Positions 21,729 to 31,561 of a DNA stretch of 64,000 nucleotides are shown here, one piece after another. Position 1 is the first letter of the stretch. Each line of letters starts with the position of its first letter. The stretch is from Symbiodinium microadriaticum (lineage: Eukaryota; Sar; Dinophyceae; Suessiales; Symbiodiniaceae). The translations under genes and the position numbers were made by a program. A model generated the notes under the pieces. That model saw nothing but the letters and a program-made list of their open reading frames with translations. It was not told the DNA's origin and searched no databases. The stretch spans positions 473,066-537,065 of the forward strand of contig LSRX01000368.1 in NCBI GenBank assembly GCA_001939145.1, in the 5' to 3' direction.

Positions 21729-21836
21729 GAAACCCTGCGCTTCACACCCCACCTCGCTCTCTTCCTCGAAGTCCTTCTCATAGGAGCCTATGCCACAGGA
21801 GCCCCCGGGAGCTTCGATGCTTCGGGGAAAGCGTAA
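21729..21836 (+). CDS. Candidate exon with a hydrophobic stretch
   Basis: The frame reads ETLRFTPHLALFLEVLLIGA, then YATGAPGSFDASGKA and a stop. The centre could be a membrane segment. Splice sites are not clear. Confidence 0.3.
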   Translation, partial: ETLRFTPHLALFLEVLLIGAYATGAPGSFDASGKA

Positions 21837-21840
21837 ACAG

Positions 21841-21914
21841 GGGGGAGTTCTCTAAATGTGGATCCCTCTGTAGGAAAGCTTAAGGGGATCTATATAAGGG
21901 ATCTAGAAGGGTAA
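21841..21914. mobile_element. Family B-like remnant
   Basis: GGGGGAGTTCTCTAAAT matches the family B left end; the right end is degraded. Confidence 0.35.
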
Positions 21915-21960
21915 CTGCGAACCCTAAACCTGAAAACTAAAGCCTCTTTGAGGCTTCGGG

Positions 21961-22068
21961 GAGTACATCGAGTCGATCTTGTTTTGTCTTGCGGCGCTGC
22001 ATCCCAGAGGGGTCTTGAGCCTTGAGGCTTCCAAGGCTCAGCCCTCATCTAGGTGCCGATTGCAGCAG
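21961..22068 (+). CDS. Candidate exon
   Basis: The frame reads EYIESILFCLAALHPRGVLS, then LEASKAQPSSRCRLQQ. Protein-like, but without a clear splice pair. Confidence 0.3.
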
Positions 22069-22476
22069 TCCCCAAAACTACCTGTAAATAGGGCTCTATA
22101 TTGAACAACAAGGGAGATGAACAGTTCTCCCAAATCCATACCTACTAATATAAATATAACTATATATATATATAAGTAAGAAATTGTAAAAACAAGGAAT
22201 TAATACTTGTTCGGCTTTCTCTGATCTGCGGGGGGCCACGTCGTCTCCGAAGCCCTGCTCCGATGTCATGGTTTAAGAACCAAGAAGACAATACTCAAGG
22301 CCTGGAGTACAAACCCACAGATTTGGGCACTATAGGCTACTTTAAGGTGCTTATAGGAACTCGCACTCGCACGCTCACGATCCCGACAGGTACCTTTGAG
22401 GCTGAGCACCCACCACGCTCCCTCGACCCGCAGCTCTAGACTCGAAGCATTGACTTGGCTAGCTGCCAGGTCCCTA

Positions 22477-22650
22477 TAGGGTTTAGGGTTTAGGGTTTAG
22501 GGTTTAGGGTTTAGGGTTTAGGGTTTAGGGTTTAGGGTTTAGGGTTTAGGGTTTAGGGTTTAAGGTTTAGGGTTTAGGGTTTAGGGTTTAAGGTTTAGGG
22601 TTTAGGGTTTAGGGTTTAAGGTTTAGGGTTTAGGTTTAAACCCTAAACCG
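22477..22650 (+). repeat. Longest near-perfect TTTAGGG array, with a head-to-head end
   Basis: More than twenty TTTAGGG units with a few TTTAAGG variants. At its right end the sequence turns over: GGTTTAGGTTTAAACCC, then TAAACC. G-strand followed by C-strand is the orientation left by telomere-telomere fusion, though only about two C-strand units follow. Confidence 0.95.
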
Positions 22651-22689
22651 TGCCTAGCCTAGAGCCTTCTCGGAATACACCCCCCCCAA

Positions 22690-23550
22690 AGAACACTACA
22701 CGGGGGTTGTAGGTTCAGGCTTGCGCCTGCACTTTCGAAGCTGTCATCTGAATAGCCTCGCTCCTCCTGGTGAAGCTTGAGGGTTTCAGGTTAAGGTTGC
22801 TCAAGCGTTCTTTCAAGTAGCATCTCAGTTGCTATTGCTGTTGCCATCGCTTTAATTGCTTCTATATTTTACGGACTAGAGAGAGTCCAGGCCTCCTGGA
22901 GGGGCGCGCGCGCAACGCACTCTGAGGACCCCGGCAGTATCCCTAATCTACGCTTGACAAGAATCAACATTGAACTTCATGATCCAAGAAATTTAGTTGG
23001 CAGGGAGAGGCTCAAAGCCAGCTCAGTGAAGAGGAGGAGTTGGCTTCAATTGCCAGACTTCAATTGCCAGACTTCAGCGTCATTGGATAACTTTAAGGAC
23101 TATTTCCCGGAAACTGGGCTTGATAGGACTGATAGGATTTCATGAGTTTCATCATGGGCTCGAGACTTGAGAGGAGTGAAGCGTGCTGCGGGCCTCGCTA
23201 TGCTGTGCAGATCGTGGGTTCCGCCGTCAGCCGCCTCAAAGTTCCCCCTAAAACCTATAAACCCCAAACCGTAACACTGGCACCTATGAGCAGTAAGCAG
23301 CCCGCAAAGCACCGGAACCCGGAAAACCGCAAACCCTAGATAGCGTACTATCCCAGAGACTGTCTGCAAAGACAGAACCATCAGCCAACACTGGTTTAAG
23401 TCTATGAGTCTATGAAGCTTCAAACAACCACAAAAGAAAAACACGCTTGATCCCCCTAAGGATCCTTGTTCCGAAGCCTTCAAGACTCAGTGAAATTGAA
23501 GTCTCCAGCATCACCACTGAACCCGAAACCCCAAAAAATAACCGAATCCT
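22690..23550. other. Repeat-poor unassigned span
   Basis: A 17-bp tandem duplication (CTTCAATTGCCAGA...) lies at 23044-23080. A plus frame from 22954 and a minus frame from 23483 overlap without recognisable motifs. Confidence 0.3.
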
Positions 23551-23644
23551 GTCCATAGGCTCCTAAGTAGTTCCCTTTTATGGTTCATATCTAGAATCCT
23601 ATAAGGTAATCCCCAAAAAGGAGCTACTGAGGGCAATATGGGTA
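23551..23644 (+). mobile_element. Family A element, copy 2
   Basis: CCATAGGCTCCTAAGTAGTT on the left and GGAGCTACTGAGGG with GGGTA on the right. The interior TAGAATCCTATAAGGTAATC is shared with the 38, 45 and 50-kb copies. Confidence 0.9.
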
Positions 23645-23646
23645 CA

Positions 23647-23740
23647 GAGGTGCCTCGTCGATCGGCTCCGGTCGCGTTGGCGCTGTCCCGGTGTCTTCCG
23701 TCTGAACCCAAGCCAGCCTCCGTCGGATCTTCAGGGACTC
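23647..23740 (+). CDS. Candidate exon starting at the edge of a family A element
   Basis: Family A copy 2 ends GGGTA, and the next bases complete TACAG, a possible acceptor. The frame then reads VPRRSAPVALALSRCLPSEP, then KPASVGSSGTQGPF. TTTAGGG repeats follow. The position supports the intron-making role proposed for family A. Confidence 0.35.
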
Positions 23741-23756
23741 AGGGCCCTTTTTGGGG

Positions 23757-23850
23757 CTTAGGGTTTTGGGGTTTAGGGTTTAGGGGTTTTAGGGTTTAGG
23801 GTTTGTGGGGGTTGGGGTTAGGGCTTAGGGCTTAGGGTTCAGGGAATTAA
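23757..23850 (+). repeat. Degenerate TTTAGGG tract
   Basis: G-strand motifs with TTTTGGGG and GTTAGGG variants. Confidence 0.85.
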
Positions 23851-24200
23851 GGGCTTCGGGTCTTGGGGGGCTTGTAACCAAAGGTGCGCTTGTGAGAAAA
23901 GCCCCCCAATCTTAAACCGGAAAATGGTTTGGGGGCCAGTCCCTGAAGCCGTAAACCATAGCTACACTCTCACGACAAGGAAGCAAGGTAATTACACAAA
24001 ATATAAGAAATCCTGTGGAGAGTATACCCTGGAGTACTAAACCCTTTTGGACCTCAGCGCCTGCAACGTGGTAAAAAAAAAAACGTGGCCCTGCATCCTA
24101 AACAAGAACCACCGCCAGACTTCTCAGCCCTAAGCCTTCAACCATTTAACCCGTCAAGTCTTTCTGACTCCCCCGATTTAAGGTTTAGGGTTTAGGGCTT

Positions 24201-24293
24201 ACCTGTATCCCCAAACCCTACAAAATAGTAGGCTATGACCCTTTTATTTGAAGGAATAACCCCTAAAACCGCAGGTTTTTGGATGCCCAGGTA
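24201..24293 (-). mobile_element. Family E element, copy 1
   Basis: ACCTGTATCCCCAAACCCTA through GGATGCCCAGGTAG. It is the reverse complement of 40322-40416 with only a few mismatches over the full length. Short CTACCTG ends are inverted. Confidence 0.9.
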
Positions 24294-24483
24294 GGGTTTA
24301 GGGAGCCGTCAACCTGCAACTCCTATAAACCCTCCATCTCAGACCCTGACCCTGACGCTCGAAATGTGACATGTCCCTCTCCAAGAGGCTATCCTTAAAG
24401 AGACAAACTCCCTAAACCCTATCATCACCCTAGAAACCCCAGAAGCCCTATGGAACCCCACTGACCCTGTCCCTAAACCCTAA

Positions 24484-24566
24484 NNNNNNNNNNNNNNNNN
24501 NNNNNNNNNNNNNNNNNNNNNNNNNNNNNNNNNNNNNNNNNNNNNNNNNNNNNNNNNNNNNNNNNN
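24484..24566. other. Assembly gap (83 N)
   Basis: Run of N with CCCTAAA on both sides. Confidence 1.
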
Positions 24567-24779
24567 CCCTAAACCCGAAAAACCCAACCAAAAAAAAAAA
24601 AGCCCCGAAAGCCCTGACCGTAGCAGCTTTGGGTACCGGGCTTCCGGTGCGGCAAGGATCTGTACAAGAGAGTTCTGCAAGGATTTACAGGGCTTGAGAA
24701 TTTCAGGATTTTTTTTTTGGGGGGGGGGTTCCTAAGCTCCTTCGGGGTTTGGGTTCCGGGAGGCACTTTGCCGACCCAG

Positions 24780-24840
24780 GGAGGAGTCCCCGGAATTGTG
24801 CGATGTATCGTCTGAGCTGCTCGCTGCGCCGATTTTTAGC
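24780..24840 (+). CDS. Candidate mini-exon
   Basis: Follows TTTGCCGACCCAG and reads EESPELCDVSSELLAAPIFS before a stop. Acidic and leucine-rich. A second ORF (24898-25155) with protein-like composition follows after TTTAGGG motifs. Confidence 0.3.
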
Positions 24841-24897
24841 TGAAGGGGCTAGGGCTTTGTAGGGTTTCGGGTTTAGGGAAGTTTAGGGAGTTGAGGG

Positions 24898-25155
24898 ATG
24901 TTGGGGGCGCCATGGGGTGCTGTTTGTGGCTCGGGCCTAACGGAGATCTTTGGCGTCCTCTCTTCTACGCCGTTTACCCCCCGACCGACTTTGGCACCTA
25001 AAGACTCCGAAACCCCGTTTGGTAGGGAATATGCTCTTAACTATCAAAAGGACCTTGAAGCCCAAAAACCCCGGATGCTCAAGTCCGGAAGCTCTATAAA
25101 CTTAAGCCTACCCACGTCTAGATCCGGAGAATTCTCAAGCAAGCCCAGCCTCTAA
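24898..25155 (+). CDS. Uncharacterised open frame
   Basis: Begins ATGTTGGGGGCGCC and reads MLGAPWGAVCGSGLTEIFGV and on for 85 codons. The first 45 codons look protein-like; the rest is lysine/serine-rich. No family is recognised. Confidence 0.3.
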   Translation: MLGAPWGAVCGSGLTEIFGVLSSTPFTPRPTLAPKDSETPFGREYALNYQKDLEAQKPRMLKSGSSINLSLPTSRSGEFSSKPSL

Positions 25156-25257
25156 ACCCGGAAACTCATCGCAGACAGTCAAGGTTCGATATCAGCAAAC
25201 TACCATGCGAAAGGTTGGTCTTCGTTTAGGGCTTAGGGTTTAGGGAAGTTTAAGGTC

Positions 25258-25360
25258 TACCCATAGGCCGCTAAGTAGTTCCGTTTTGGGATTACCTTAA
25301 ATTATAGGATTCTAAATATAAACCATGAAAAAGGAACTACTTAGGGGCCTACTATGGGTA
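25258..25360 (-). mobile_element. Family A element, copy 3
   Basis: TACCCATAGGCCGCTAAGTA on the left and CTTAGGGGCCTACTATGGGT on the right, inserted in TTTAGGG-like sequence on both sides. The interior is inverted relative to copies at 23.6, 38 and 45 kb. Confidence 0.95.
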
Positions 25361-25413
25361 GGGTTTAGGGAAGTTTAGGGTTTAGGGATCCTTTTCCCCC
25401 CATAAGGAGCACT

Positions 25414-25503
25414 TAGGACCCGGAGGGCATGGACTTTCGACAGCCTCCTCCAGCGTGGCGAGCAGTCGGCTCCGCTCATTGTCGCCTGGATGCAGCAGAT
25501 CTG
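25414..25503 (+). CDS. Candidate exon
   Basis: One plus frame reads AWTFDSLLQRGEQSAPLIVA, then WMQQI and a stop, with strong G/C third-position bias. A second frame is open too. TTTAGGG motifs occur on both sides. Confidence 0.3.
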
Positions 25504-25871
25504 AGGGCTTGTGAGGATTAGTGTTTAGGGATTTGTGTTTTGTGCTATTCCTACCACCCTAAACCCTGAACCCTAAGCCAATAAACCCTAAACCCGGAAG
25601 AGGGGTTTGCCCCCATCCCAACGGTTTGAAACCCTCCAACGCTGAAGCCTTAATTAAAAAGCTAACTGCTACATCCCAAATTCCGAACCCTACAATCGTA
25701 CCCGAAACCCAAACCCTAAAATCTTCGACGCCGGAACTCTAGACCCTTTCATGGCTGGCAGCACAACATCAAGCCCTTAACACTCCGTCTAGCACTCACA
25801 GACACAGAACACCAACACCTATAAAGCAGCATGAATCAGCAGAATTTACGTAAATGAAGTGATAAACCTCC

Positions 25872-25990
25872 CTAAAGCCCTAAACCCTAATATACCCTAA
25901 ACCCTAAACCCTAATAAATAACCCTAAACCCTAAAGCCCTGAACCCTAAACTCTAAAGCCCTAAACCCTAAAGCCCTAAACCCTAAAGCC
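25872..25990 (-). repeat. CCCTAAA/CCCTAAAG array
   Basis: C-strand units with an AAGCC variant. A GC-rich core (about 26000-26102, open in several frames on both strands) separates it from the G-strand array at 26104. Confidence 0.9.
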
Positions 25991-26103
25991 CGAAAGCCTA
26001 GACCCTACGAGAAAAGCTCAACCACCGAACAGCTCGGCAGCCCGGCGCTTCGCCCGCCGAGCTTCCGAAAGCTCGCGAAGTCGCTCTAGGCGACAGCGCT
26101 CCT

Positions 26104-26200
26104 TTAGGGTTTAGGGTCTAGGGTTTAGGGCTTAGGGTCTAGGGTTTAGGGTCTAGGGTTTAGGGCTTAGGGTCTAGGGTTTAGGGTCTAGGGTTTAGGC
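26104..26200 (+). repeat. TTTAGGG/TCTAGGG/CTTAGGG array
   Basis: Three unit variants alternate in an ordered higher-order pattern of about 28 bp. Confidence 0.9.
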
Positions 26201-26337
26201 AAGCAACGATGCCCGAAGCACAAACTTGGGGCTTAAGGCTGTAGGGGCTTTAGGGCTTTAGGGCTTAGGGGTTTAGGGTTTGGGGGTTTAGGGGTTTAGG
26301 GTGACGCCCGAAACACAAGCACGCATTATTGGTACAC

Positions 26338-26458
26338 GCAGTAATATTATGATCATGATTATTATTGCTATTATTATTACTATTATAATTATTATAATTA
26401 CCATTATTACTATCATTATTAATACTATTATTGTCATCATTATTACTATTATTATTGT
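26338..26458. repeat. ATT trinucleotide repeat
   Basis: Interrupted (ATT)n with ATC variants. It joins the ATAC repeat directly. Confidence 0.9.
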
Positions 26459-26637
26459 TGCTACATACATACATGCATACATACATACTTGCGTACATAC
26501 ATACATACATACATACATACATACATACATACATGCATACATACATACATACATACATACATACATACCTACGTACGTAGGTATGTATGTATGTATGTAT
26601 GCATGCATGCATGTATGTATGTATGTATGTATGTATG
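26459..26637. repeat. (ATAC)n/(GTAT)n palindromic microsatellite
   Basis: (ATAC)n runs into CCTACGTACGTAGG (26568-26581) and then (GTAT)n. The two halves are complementary with few mismatches from about 26512 to 26637. Confidence 0.95.
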
Positions 26638-26821
26638 CAACGATGCCCGAAGCAATGAGTGGCCCCACGTTTTTACGTGCTACGGTTTCTAGTCTGGAAC
26701 GAAAAAAGCTGGGTATGACAAACATAAGTAGATATATACATAGTGACAATAACAACAACGATGATCATGAAATTTTACCAACAAGAGAATGGGCATGATC
26801 ATATGAATATCATAACAATAC

Positions 26822-26882
26822 TGGCAGCAGCAGCAGCAGCAACAACAACAACAGCAACAGCAGCAGCAACAACAACAACACC
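26822..26882. repeat. CAG/CAA trinucleotide repeat
   Basis: Mixed CAG and CAA units. Confidence 0.9.
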
Positions 26883-26989
26883 AACACTACAAGCACTACT
26901 AACATGATTAACAAACATGATCACATTCATAGCTTATAGTTATAAAACGAATAACACCCAATATCCATAATCATAACAACAGCAATGTA

Positions 26990-27440
26990 TGCGTTTTCGG
27001 GAGTTCTGTGGTGTGCCAAGAAATCCAACCCCTGCAAGCCATACGTTGCCCGACATCTCTCAGTCCCAGTCAGTCCCTAAATATCTACATCCTTGTTCCT
27101 TTCCCATGTAGTCTGTGGAGATGGCCGGTTAGGTTTCAGGGCAACAGAGATTTGGGATGCCATCCTGCGAAGCGGAGCAAGGTCACCAAGCGAACTTCTG
27201 CGGGCCTCGTAAGTAGATATATTTAGGGACGAAAAAGGGGGTACACTACTATTGCTACTTATTCCGGCCCACACATTAACCACCAAACTCCTAAAGGCTT
27301 TAGGTGTTCTCAAACCACAATTAATGGTGAACCCTCACAGCCTGAACCCAAAATCGCCAAACAAGGAAGCACCTGGCGGATCTTTGCCTCACTTTGCCGG
27401 TGATACTCCTCCTGCAATGGACTTTAGGGTTTAGGCTGAT
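26990..27440. other. Repeat-poor span with candidate exon sequence
   Basis: A minus frame near 27110-27210 (STYEARRSSLGDLAPLRRMA...) and a plus frame at 27330-27420 (NKEAPGGSLPHFAGDTPPAM...) are both protein-like. They do not have clear splice pairs. Confidence 0.3.
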
Positions 27441-27691
27441 AGGGTCTTGAGTTCAGGCAATGGGCATGCGGTCTTACAGAAGCAAGGATTGTTGGAATCA
27501 ACTTGTTCAAACTGCCCTTATCCCCTTCCTCGCGCTCCTACCTCCAAAAAGCTTCAGGGTTCAGGTTTTGGATTCTCGGTGTCGAACCCAGAGCCTCCAA
27601 AGCCTCTTCGCTTGAAAGGGAGGAAGATGTCGCTCTTTACAGCAAAGGTTTGCTGTTGTGATGTCAGGAATCGATATTAAGTCAGAAACTT

Positions 27692-27831
27692 GTGCAACTT
27701 CGGGGCTTAGGACCTAGGCTCCGTCCTGCGCAAGCTGGAACTCTCGCTTTTCGCGTTCCAGGCGCCTCAGCAGAACCAGTGGGCGAAGGCAAACTTAAGC
27801 TCTACCAGACAGAAACTTACGACTACCCAAG
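27692..27831 (+). CDS. Candidate exon ending inside family A copy 4
   Basis: The plus frame is open and protein-like (PAQAGTLAFRVPGASAEPVG, then EGKLKLYQTETYDYP). It reaches AAG/GCTCC within the element's left terminal repeat. If the element is removed to CACAAG (27924), the frame continues as RRLSTAQLQVSSLHCELQGF. No family is recognised. Confidence 0.4.
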
Positions 27832-27916
27832 GCTCCACAGTAGCTTCTTTTTGTGGTTTATATTTGGGATCTTATAAGGTCATCCCAAAAAGGAACTACT
27901 GTGGCGCCTATGGGTA
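27824..27916 (+). mobile_element. Family A element, copy 4, introner-like
   Basis: Left end TACCCAAGGCTCCACAGTAG; right end AAGGAACTACTGTGGCGCC and TATGGGTA. The ends have changed together (CACAGTAG with CTACTGTG), keeping the hairpin. The proposed intron is 27832-27924, with a GC donor. Confidence 0.9.
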
Positions 27917-28002
27917 ATCACAAGAAGATTAAGCACTGCGCAGTTACAGGTTTCCTCCCTGCATTGCGAGTTACAGGGCTTTCTGGGAATGGGGTTTAGG
28001 GT

Positions 28003-28135
28003 TTAGGGTTCAGGGCCTAGGGTTTAGGGGTTAGGGTTTCGGGTTTCGGGTTTAGGGCCAAGGTTTAGGGGGTAGGGTTCAGGAATTAGGGTTCAGGGTT
28101 TAGGGCCTAGGGTTTAGGGTTTAGGGTTCAGGAAT
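28003..28135 (+). repeat. Degenerate TTTAGGG tract
   Basis: G-strand motifs with TTCAGGG, TTTCGGG and CCTAGGG variants. Confidence 0.85.
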
Positions 28136-28160
28136 TAATGACAAATGGGCTGGTCCACAG

Positions 28161-28225
28161 TAGCTTCTCCGCTCCCGAGTGCTTCGTGTTGCTGGTGTTT
28201 CCTCCCTACTTCATGTTATATGTAC
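28161..28225 (+). CDS. Candidate exon, hydrophobic
   Basis: Follows GGTCCACAG. The frame SFSAPECFVLLVFPPYFMLY is strongly hydrophobic and meets GTACCT. It is membrane-like if real. The adjoining triplet repeat makes this region hard to judge. Confidence 0.25.
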
Positions 28226-28282
28226 CTGTGTATTCTCTAGTTGCAGTACTTGTAGTAGTTCAGTAGAAGAAGAAGCAGCAGC

Positions 28283-28285
<3 letters not shown>

Positions 28286-28372
<87 letters not shown>

Positions 28373-28390
28373 CAGCAGCAGCAGCAGCAG
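28286..28390. repeat. AGT/AGC trinucleotide repeat
   Basis: Nearly pure (AGT)n then (AGC)n. It gives poly-Ser and poly-Thr/Ala frames that I do not treat as genes. Confidence 0.95.
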
Positions 28391-28399
28391 TGATCGTAG

Positions 28400-28710
28400 T
28401 AGAACCAGTAATAGCAGCCGTCTTTTTCGTTATCGTTGTCATCACCGTCGGGGTGGAAGTGGTGGGGCGCACAATATCACAGCAGGAACGAGCGACGGCA
28501 TTTGTAGTTGCCTGTGCTAGGACTGCGGTTGATCATCGTGGTACTAGTAGAGAATAGCAGCAGCAACACCAGGAGTTGCCGAAGTAGCTAGAGCAGCAGT
28601 TAGCAGTGCGGCCTCAACATTGAAGCAGAAATGTACCAGTCCGACGACTCATCAATCGCACCCCTGGGCCGCTGAAGACATATGTCTGAAACTCCGCGGC
28701 CCTAAATCCT
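28400..28710 (+). other. Open, protein-like sequence after the triplet repeat
   Basis: Plus frames here read AVFFVIVVITVGVEVVGRTI and, in another phase, AATPGVAEVARAAVSSAAST. Both are low in complexity at one end and may derive from the repeat. No splice pair is convincing. Confidence 0.25.
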
Positions 28711-28789
28711 AGTCCCTAAACCCTGCCTACCCATCTCCGACTCCATGCCCAACTGCTGGAGAGCCGTCAGTCTGAAATATTCGAATGCA

Positions 28790-28892
28790 GGAACCTGATT
28801 AAGAAACCCTGGGTCCTTATGAGGGTTCTTGATATGAATCCAACTATTTTGGGACTTGGGGGCCATGTATTCTTGATCAGGCTACTCCATTA
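28790..28892. mobile_element. Family G inverted-repeat element, copy 1
   Basis: AGGAACCTGATTAAGAAACC on the left and TCTTGATCAGGCTACTCC on the right. The ends and spacing match 41259-41372. Confidence 0.55.
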
Positions 28893-28959
28893 AACATCCT
28901 CCCACTTGCAACGCCGTGTCCCTGCACAGAAACTCGAAGCTAAAGAACCCTTAAAGCAT

Positions 28960-29600
28960 ACTGTAGGCAGGGCGCTGTCGAGCCAATGAGAACCGGTGGC
29001 GCTGGGCTTCTTCTAGGGCTGCCTCCAGTAGCTTGCGCTGCCGAGTTTTCTGGAAGTTGCCAGTTGCCCCTGCCCTAAAGCCAGTTGTGGTGCCGCTTTG
29101 TGCCTGAGAGGGTCTGGCTATGCAAGAACCTCTTCTTTTTCCAGTTGTCCTAACAGTACTAAAGGTTAACCGATGGGACTGATAGGAAAAAATGATACCC
29201 CCAAAGGGCCAAAAGGTTGCTGGGACCCACTCTACTACTGCGGACTCGTCCCAAACCCGGCAAGGAGTTGTTTTAAGTGGATCGAGACGGCGTGAAGTGG
29301 AATGAAATCGAACGGAGGTCCTTGGGGGACGCTCGCAGACAATAAGTCGCGTGTTGCCAGCTCAGGTTTTCGAAGTTTTTTATGCGTGCACACCCTTCAA
29401 CAACAAACCGTAAGCCAACATGCCTGTGAAATCATTGAAGCCTTAAGCCTAAAGTCCAAACCCCAATCACCAATCCTTGCCCACGAGGATTCCAGCTAGC
29501 CTGCTGCCATCTGCGGGATTTCTCCTCCACTGCTTGCTGAGCCTTGCGAGAGAAGCTGTGCAGTGCTCGACTCCATGTGCATACCTCAGAAGCCCAGTCA
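28960..29600. other. GC-rich unassigned span
   Basis: At 29032-29160 a plus frame (LALPSFLEVASCPCPKASCG...) and at 28950-29060 a minus frame (KLLEAALEEAQRHRFSLARQ...) are both long and protein-like. I cannot choose a strand. Confidence 0.3.
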
Positions 29601-29613
29601 CCTTTTGTAGCAG

Positions 29614-29706
29614 GTTACCCTAAGGCTCTAAGGACTCGTATTGCAATGCTTCTTGGGCCCAATGACCATACCATACAAGGGCTTTTGGGCTATTTTGGGC
29701 CTTAGG
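29614..29706 (-). mobile_element. Family H element, copy 1
   Basis: Reverse complement of the 49.27-kb copy. It contains GGGCCCAA and AATAGCCCAAAAGCCC with an uninterrupted middle. Confidence 0.75.
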
Positions 29707-29709
29707 GTT

Positions 29710-30340
29710 CCTGTTCAATGATGACCACAGCACAATAACCCCTTATGCCAGCGTAGATCCCCAACCAGTGATTGAGCATCACTGAGACCATGACGACCAG
29801 AAGACCAGAAGACCACGACAACCAGGACGACCACGACCACAAAGCCCTAAGCCCTAAACCCGAAACCCTGAACCATGAGGAGGCCACGAAGAGAGAGGCC
29901 CACCAATTTCCACGAACCCCTAACCACCAGGAGACCACGGCGATTTTGGCGGGACTTGGGAGCGGACCTGTCAGGTTGCCATCTAAATCTTTTTCTGGCC
30001 CGGCACACCCCTTCGGAGAGCGAAAGGGGCTCCCTTGAGGGGTTTAGGGTTTAGGTAAACCCCTTCAGGGAGCTAAAGGGCTCCAGTTTTGGGGGTATGG
30101 CTTTCGTGGTATCAGGGATCCTCTGGTGATGTTGTTACACACCCTACACACCCTCAAAAGCCCACAGGACCACAAAACCGTACGCCCACGAGAACTGATG
30201 GAACCTGAAAAACCCTTTCGAACCTCCGACAAACAGCTTCCAAAACCAGAGAGGCTTTACTTAATCAAAGCATGTTATACATATATATATATATATATAT
30301 ATATAATACATACACCTGTGAGACACCTCGGAGCCTCTGT
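29710..30340. other. Unassigned span with a GACCA-rich tract
   Basis: About 29785-29840 is rich in GACCA and AGACC units. A TA microsatellite lies at 30279-30305. Open frames here have no recognisable motif. Confidence 0.4.
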
Positions 30341-30341
30341 T

Positions 30342-30455
30342 AAACCAAACCCTAAACCCTAAACCCCATGTTTAAACCCCAATAACCCTAAACGCCTAAA
30401 CCCTAAACCCCATGTTTAAACCCAAAACCCTAAACCCCTAAACCCCAAACCCCAA
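30342..30455 (-). repeat. CCCTAAA array with a repeated CATGTTTAAACCC unit
   Basis: C-strand units in which CCCCATGTTTAAACCC occurs twice about 52 bp apart. Confidence 0.9.
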
Positions 30456-30466
30456 ACCGCCTCCGC

Positions 30467-30600
30467 GCTCTTCGCGGACTCAGCGATGGCTTTGGTGGCC
30501 GCGGCGCAGCGCTGCGCCACCAGCGGACTCGGTGGACGCGGCGAGGGGTTGGACGGGGAGCTTTACGGCCTCTTTTTGGAATTTCCTTTTTTTTTCAAGG
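30467..30600 (+). CDS. Candidate mini-exon between inverted telomere arrays
   Basis: A sharply GC-rich piece is open on the plus strand: ASALFADSAMALVAAAQRCA, then TSGLGGRGEGLDGELYGLFL. An ATG at 30486 lies in context GCGATGG, and AAG/GTGGAC could be a donor. CCCTAAA repeats are upstream; TTTAGAG and TTTAGGG motifs are downstream. No family is recognised. Confidence 0.4.
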
Positions 30601-30770
30601 TGGACATGTGCTTCGGGTTTAGAGTTTAGAGTTCGGGGTGTAGCGTTTAGTAATTTAGAGTTTCGGGTTTAGGGTTTATGGCTGTTAGGATTTTATAGGG
30701 TGTATATATATGGCTTAGGATTTGTAAGCTTTAGGGTTGGGACCCACACGCCCAACTCGAAAAACGTAGG

Positions 30771-30823
30771 CCCCCCCTCGAATATACATTTTCGGGGCCG
30801 CGGGAATGTATATATTGAGGGGG
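30771..30823. mobile_element. Family F inverted repeat, copy 1
   Basis: CCCCCTCGAATATACATT pairs with AATGTATATATTGAGGGGG. A related, longer copy lies at 33.55 kb, so the pair brackets the repeat-poor island. Confidence 0.6.
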
Positions 30824-30952
30824 TTTGGGGGGTCCTTCGACGAGGTGGTTTTCCAACATGGGACTAACATGGGCATGAACATGAGCTTAACATGGACACC
30901 ACATGGACATGAGCAGACTCGCACCACACACTGACTGCACAGGAAACTTTTT

Positions 30953-31447
30953 TCAGCTGGTCGTGAGCAAAAGCTGTGCGGTTGCGTCGATCTCCTTCAA
31001 CCACCCCAGAAACATCTTGCAGCCCTCTTTGGAGCATGGTTTCACCCAAGCGAACTTCGACCAAACAGCATTGCTGAAGGAGTCGTTGTTCAGCTTCTCC
31101 GCCTTGCCGCCAACCTTTGCAGTTTTCAGGACGGTGGAGAAGTACCCCGGTTTGCGCTTTTTGAGGTTCTCCCAAGCGGGGTCCTTGAAAGCGGACTTTG
31201 TCACGACATGGCCGCTGCCATCTACCAAGGCCTTTCCCGAGTAGGCCTCGTACATGCGCTTTAATTCCTCCATGTAGCTGACGATATGATTCTTGCCTGC
31301 GGCCGTTGGAGGAAAGGAATCGACAGCGCAAAGCTTCTTCGGCATCTGCTCGGCCAGGTCGGCATCGGCGGCTGCCTTGACGCGCCCTGACGAAGACACG
31401 CACACACCAAGCACACACAACCAAAGCAAGGAACCGCACGAACACAA
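30953..31447 (-). CDS. Uncharacterised protein exon with a signal-peptide-like N-terminus
   Basis: On the minus strand 164 codons are open, beginning with the TTG codon at 31447, and the frame extends back to a stop near 31520 without an ATG. It probably begins at an upstream exon (GAGCTGCAG at about 31457 is a possible acceptor) or uses a later ATG. Residues 6-20 (SLLWLCVLGVCVSSS) look like a signal peptide core. The rest is natural in composition: lysine/glutamate-rich helices, aromatic residues and a CSKEGC pair near residue 140. I do not recognise the family. Composition and length make it the most convincing minus-strand coding sequence here. A secreted or lumenal protein is inference. 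Confidence 0.55.
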   Translation of the reverse strand: MCSCGSLLWLCVLGVCVSSSGRVKAAADADLAEQMPKKLCAVDSFPPTAAGKNHIVSYMEELKRMYEAYSGKALVDGSGHVVTKSAFKDPAWENLKKRKPGYFSTVLKTAKVGGKAEKLNNDSFSNAVWSKFAWVKPCSKEGCKMFLGWLKEIDATAQLLLTTS

Positions 31448-31561
31448 CTCTCTTGCTGCAGCTCGCTTTCTCCAAACTCGGCTTCGTGAAGTGGCCTTGA
31501 GCCTTCGGGATATGAGTTGCTAAAGACTATCTACAGACTTTCGGAGAGAGACCTGTGACCG

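Noticed and set aside
26265..26798. Long frames over the ATT and ATAC repeats on both strands
   Set aside because: Simple-sequence translations; composition repeats with the unit length.
28179..28520. Poly-Ser and poly-Thr/Ala frames
   Set aside because: Products of the AGT/AGC triplet repeat.
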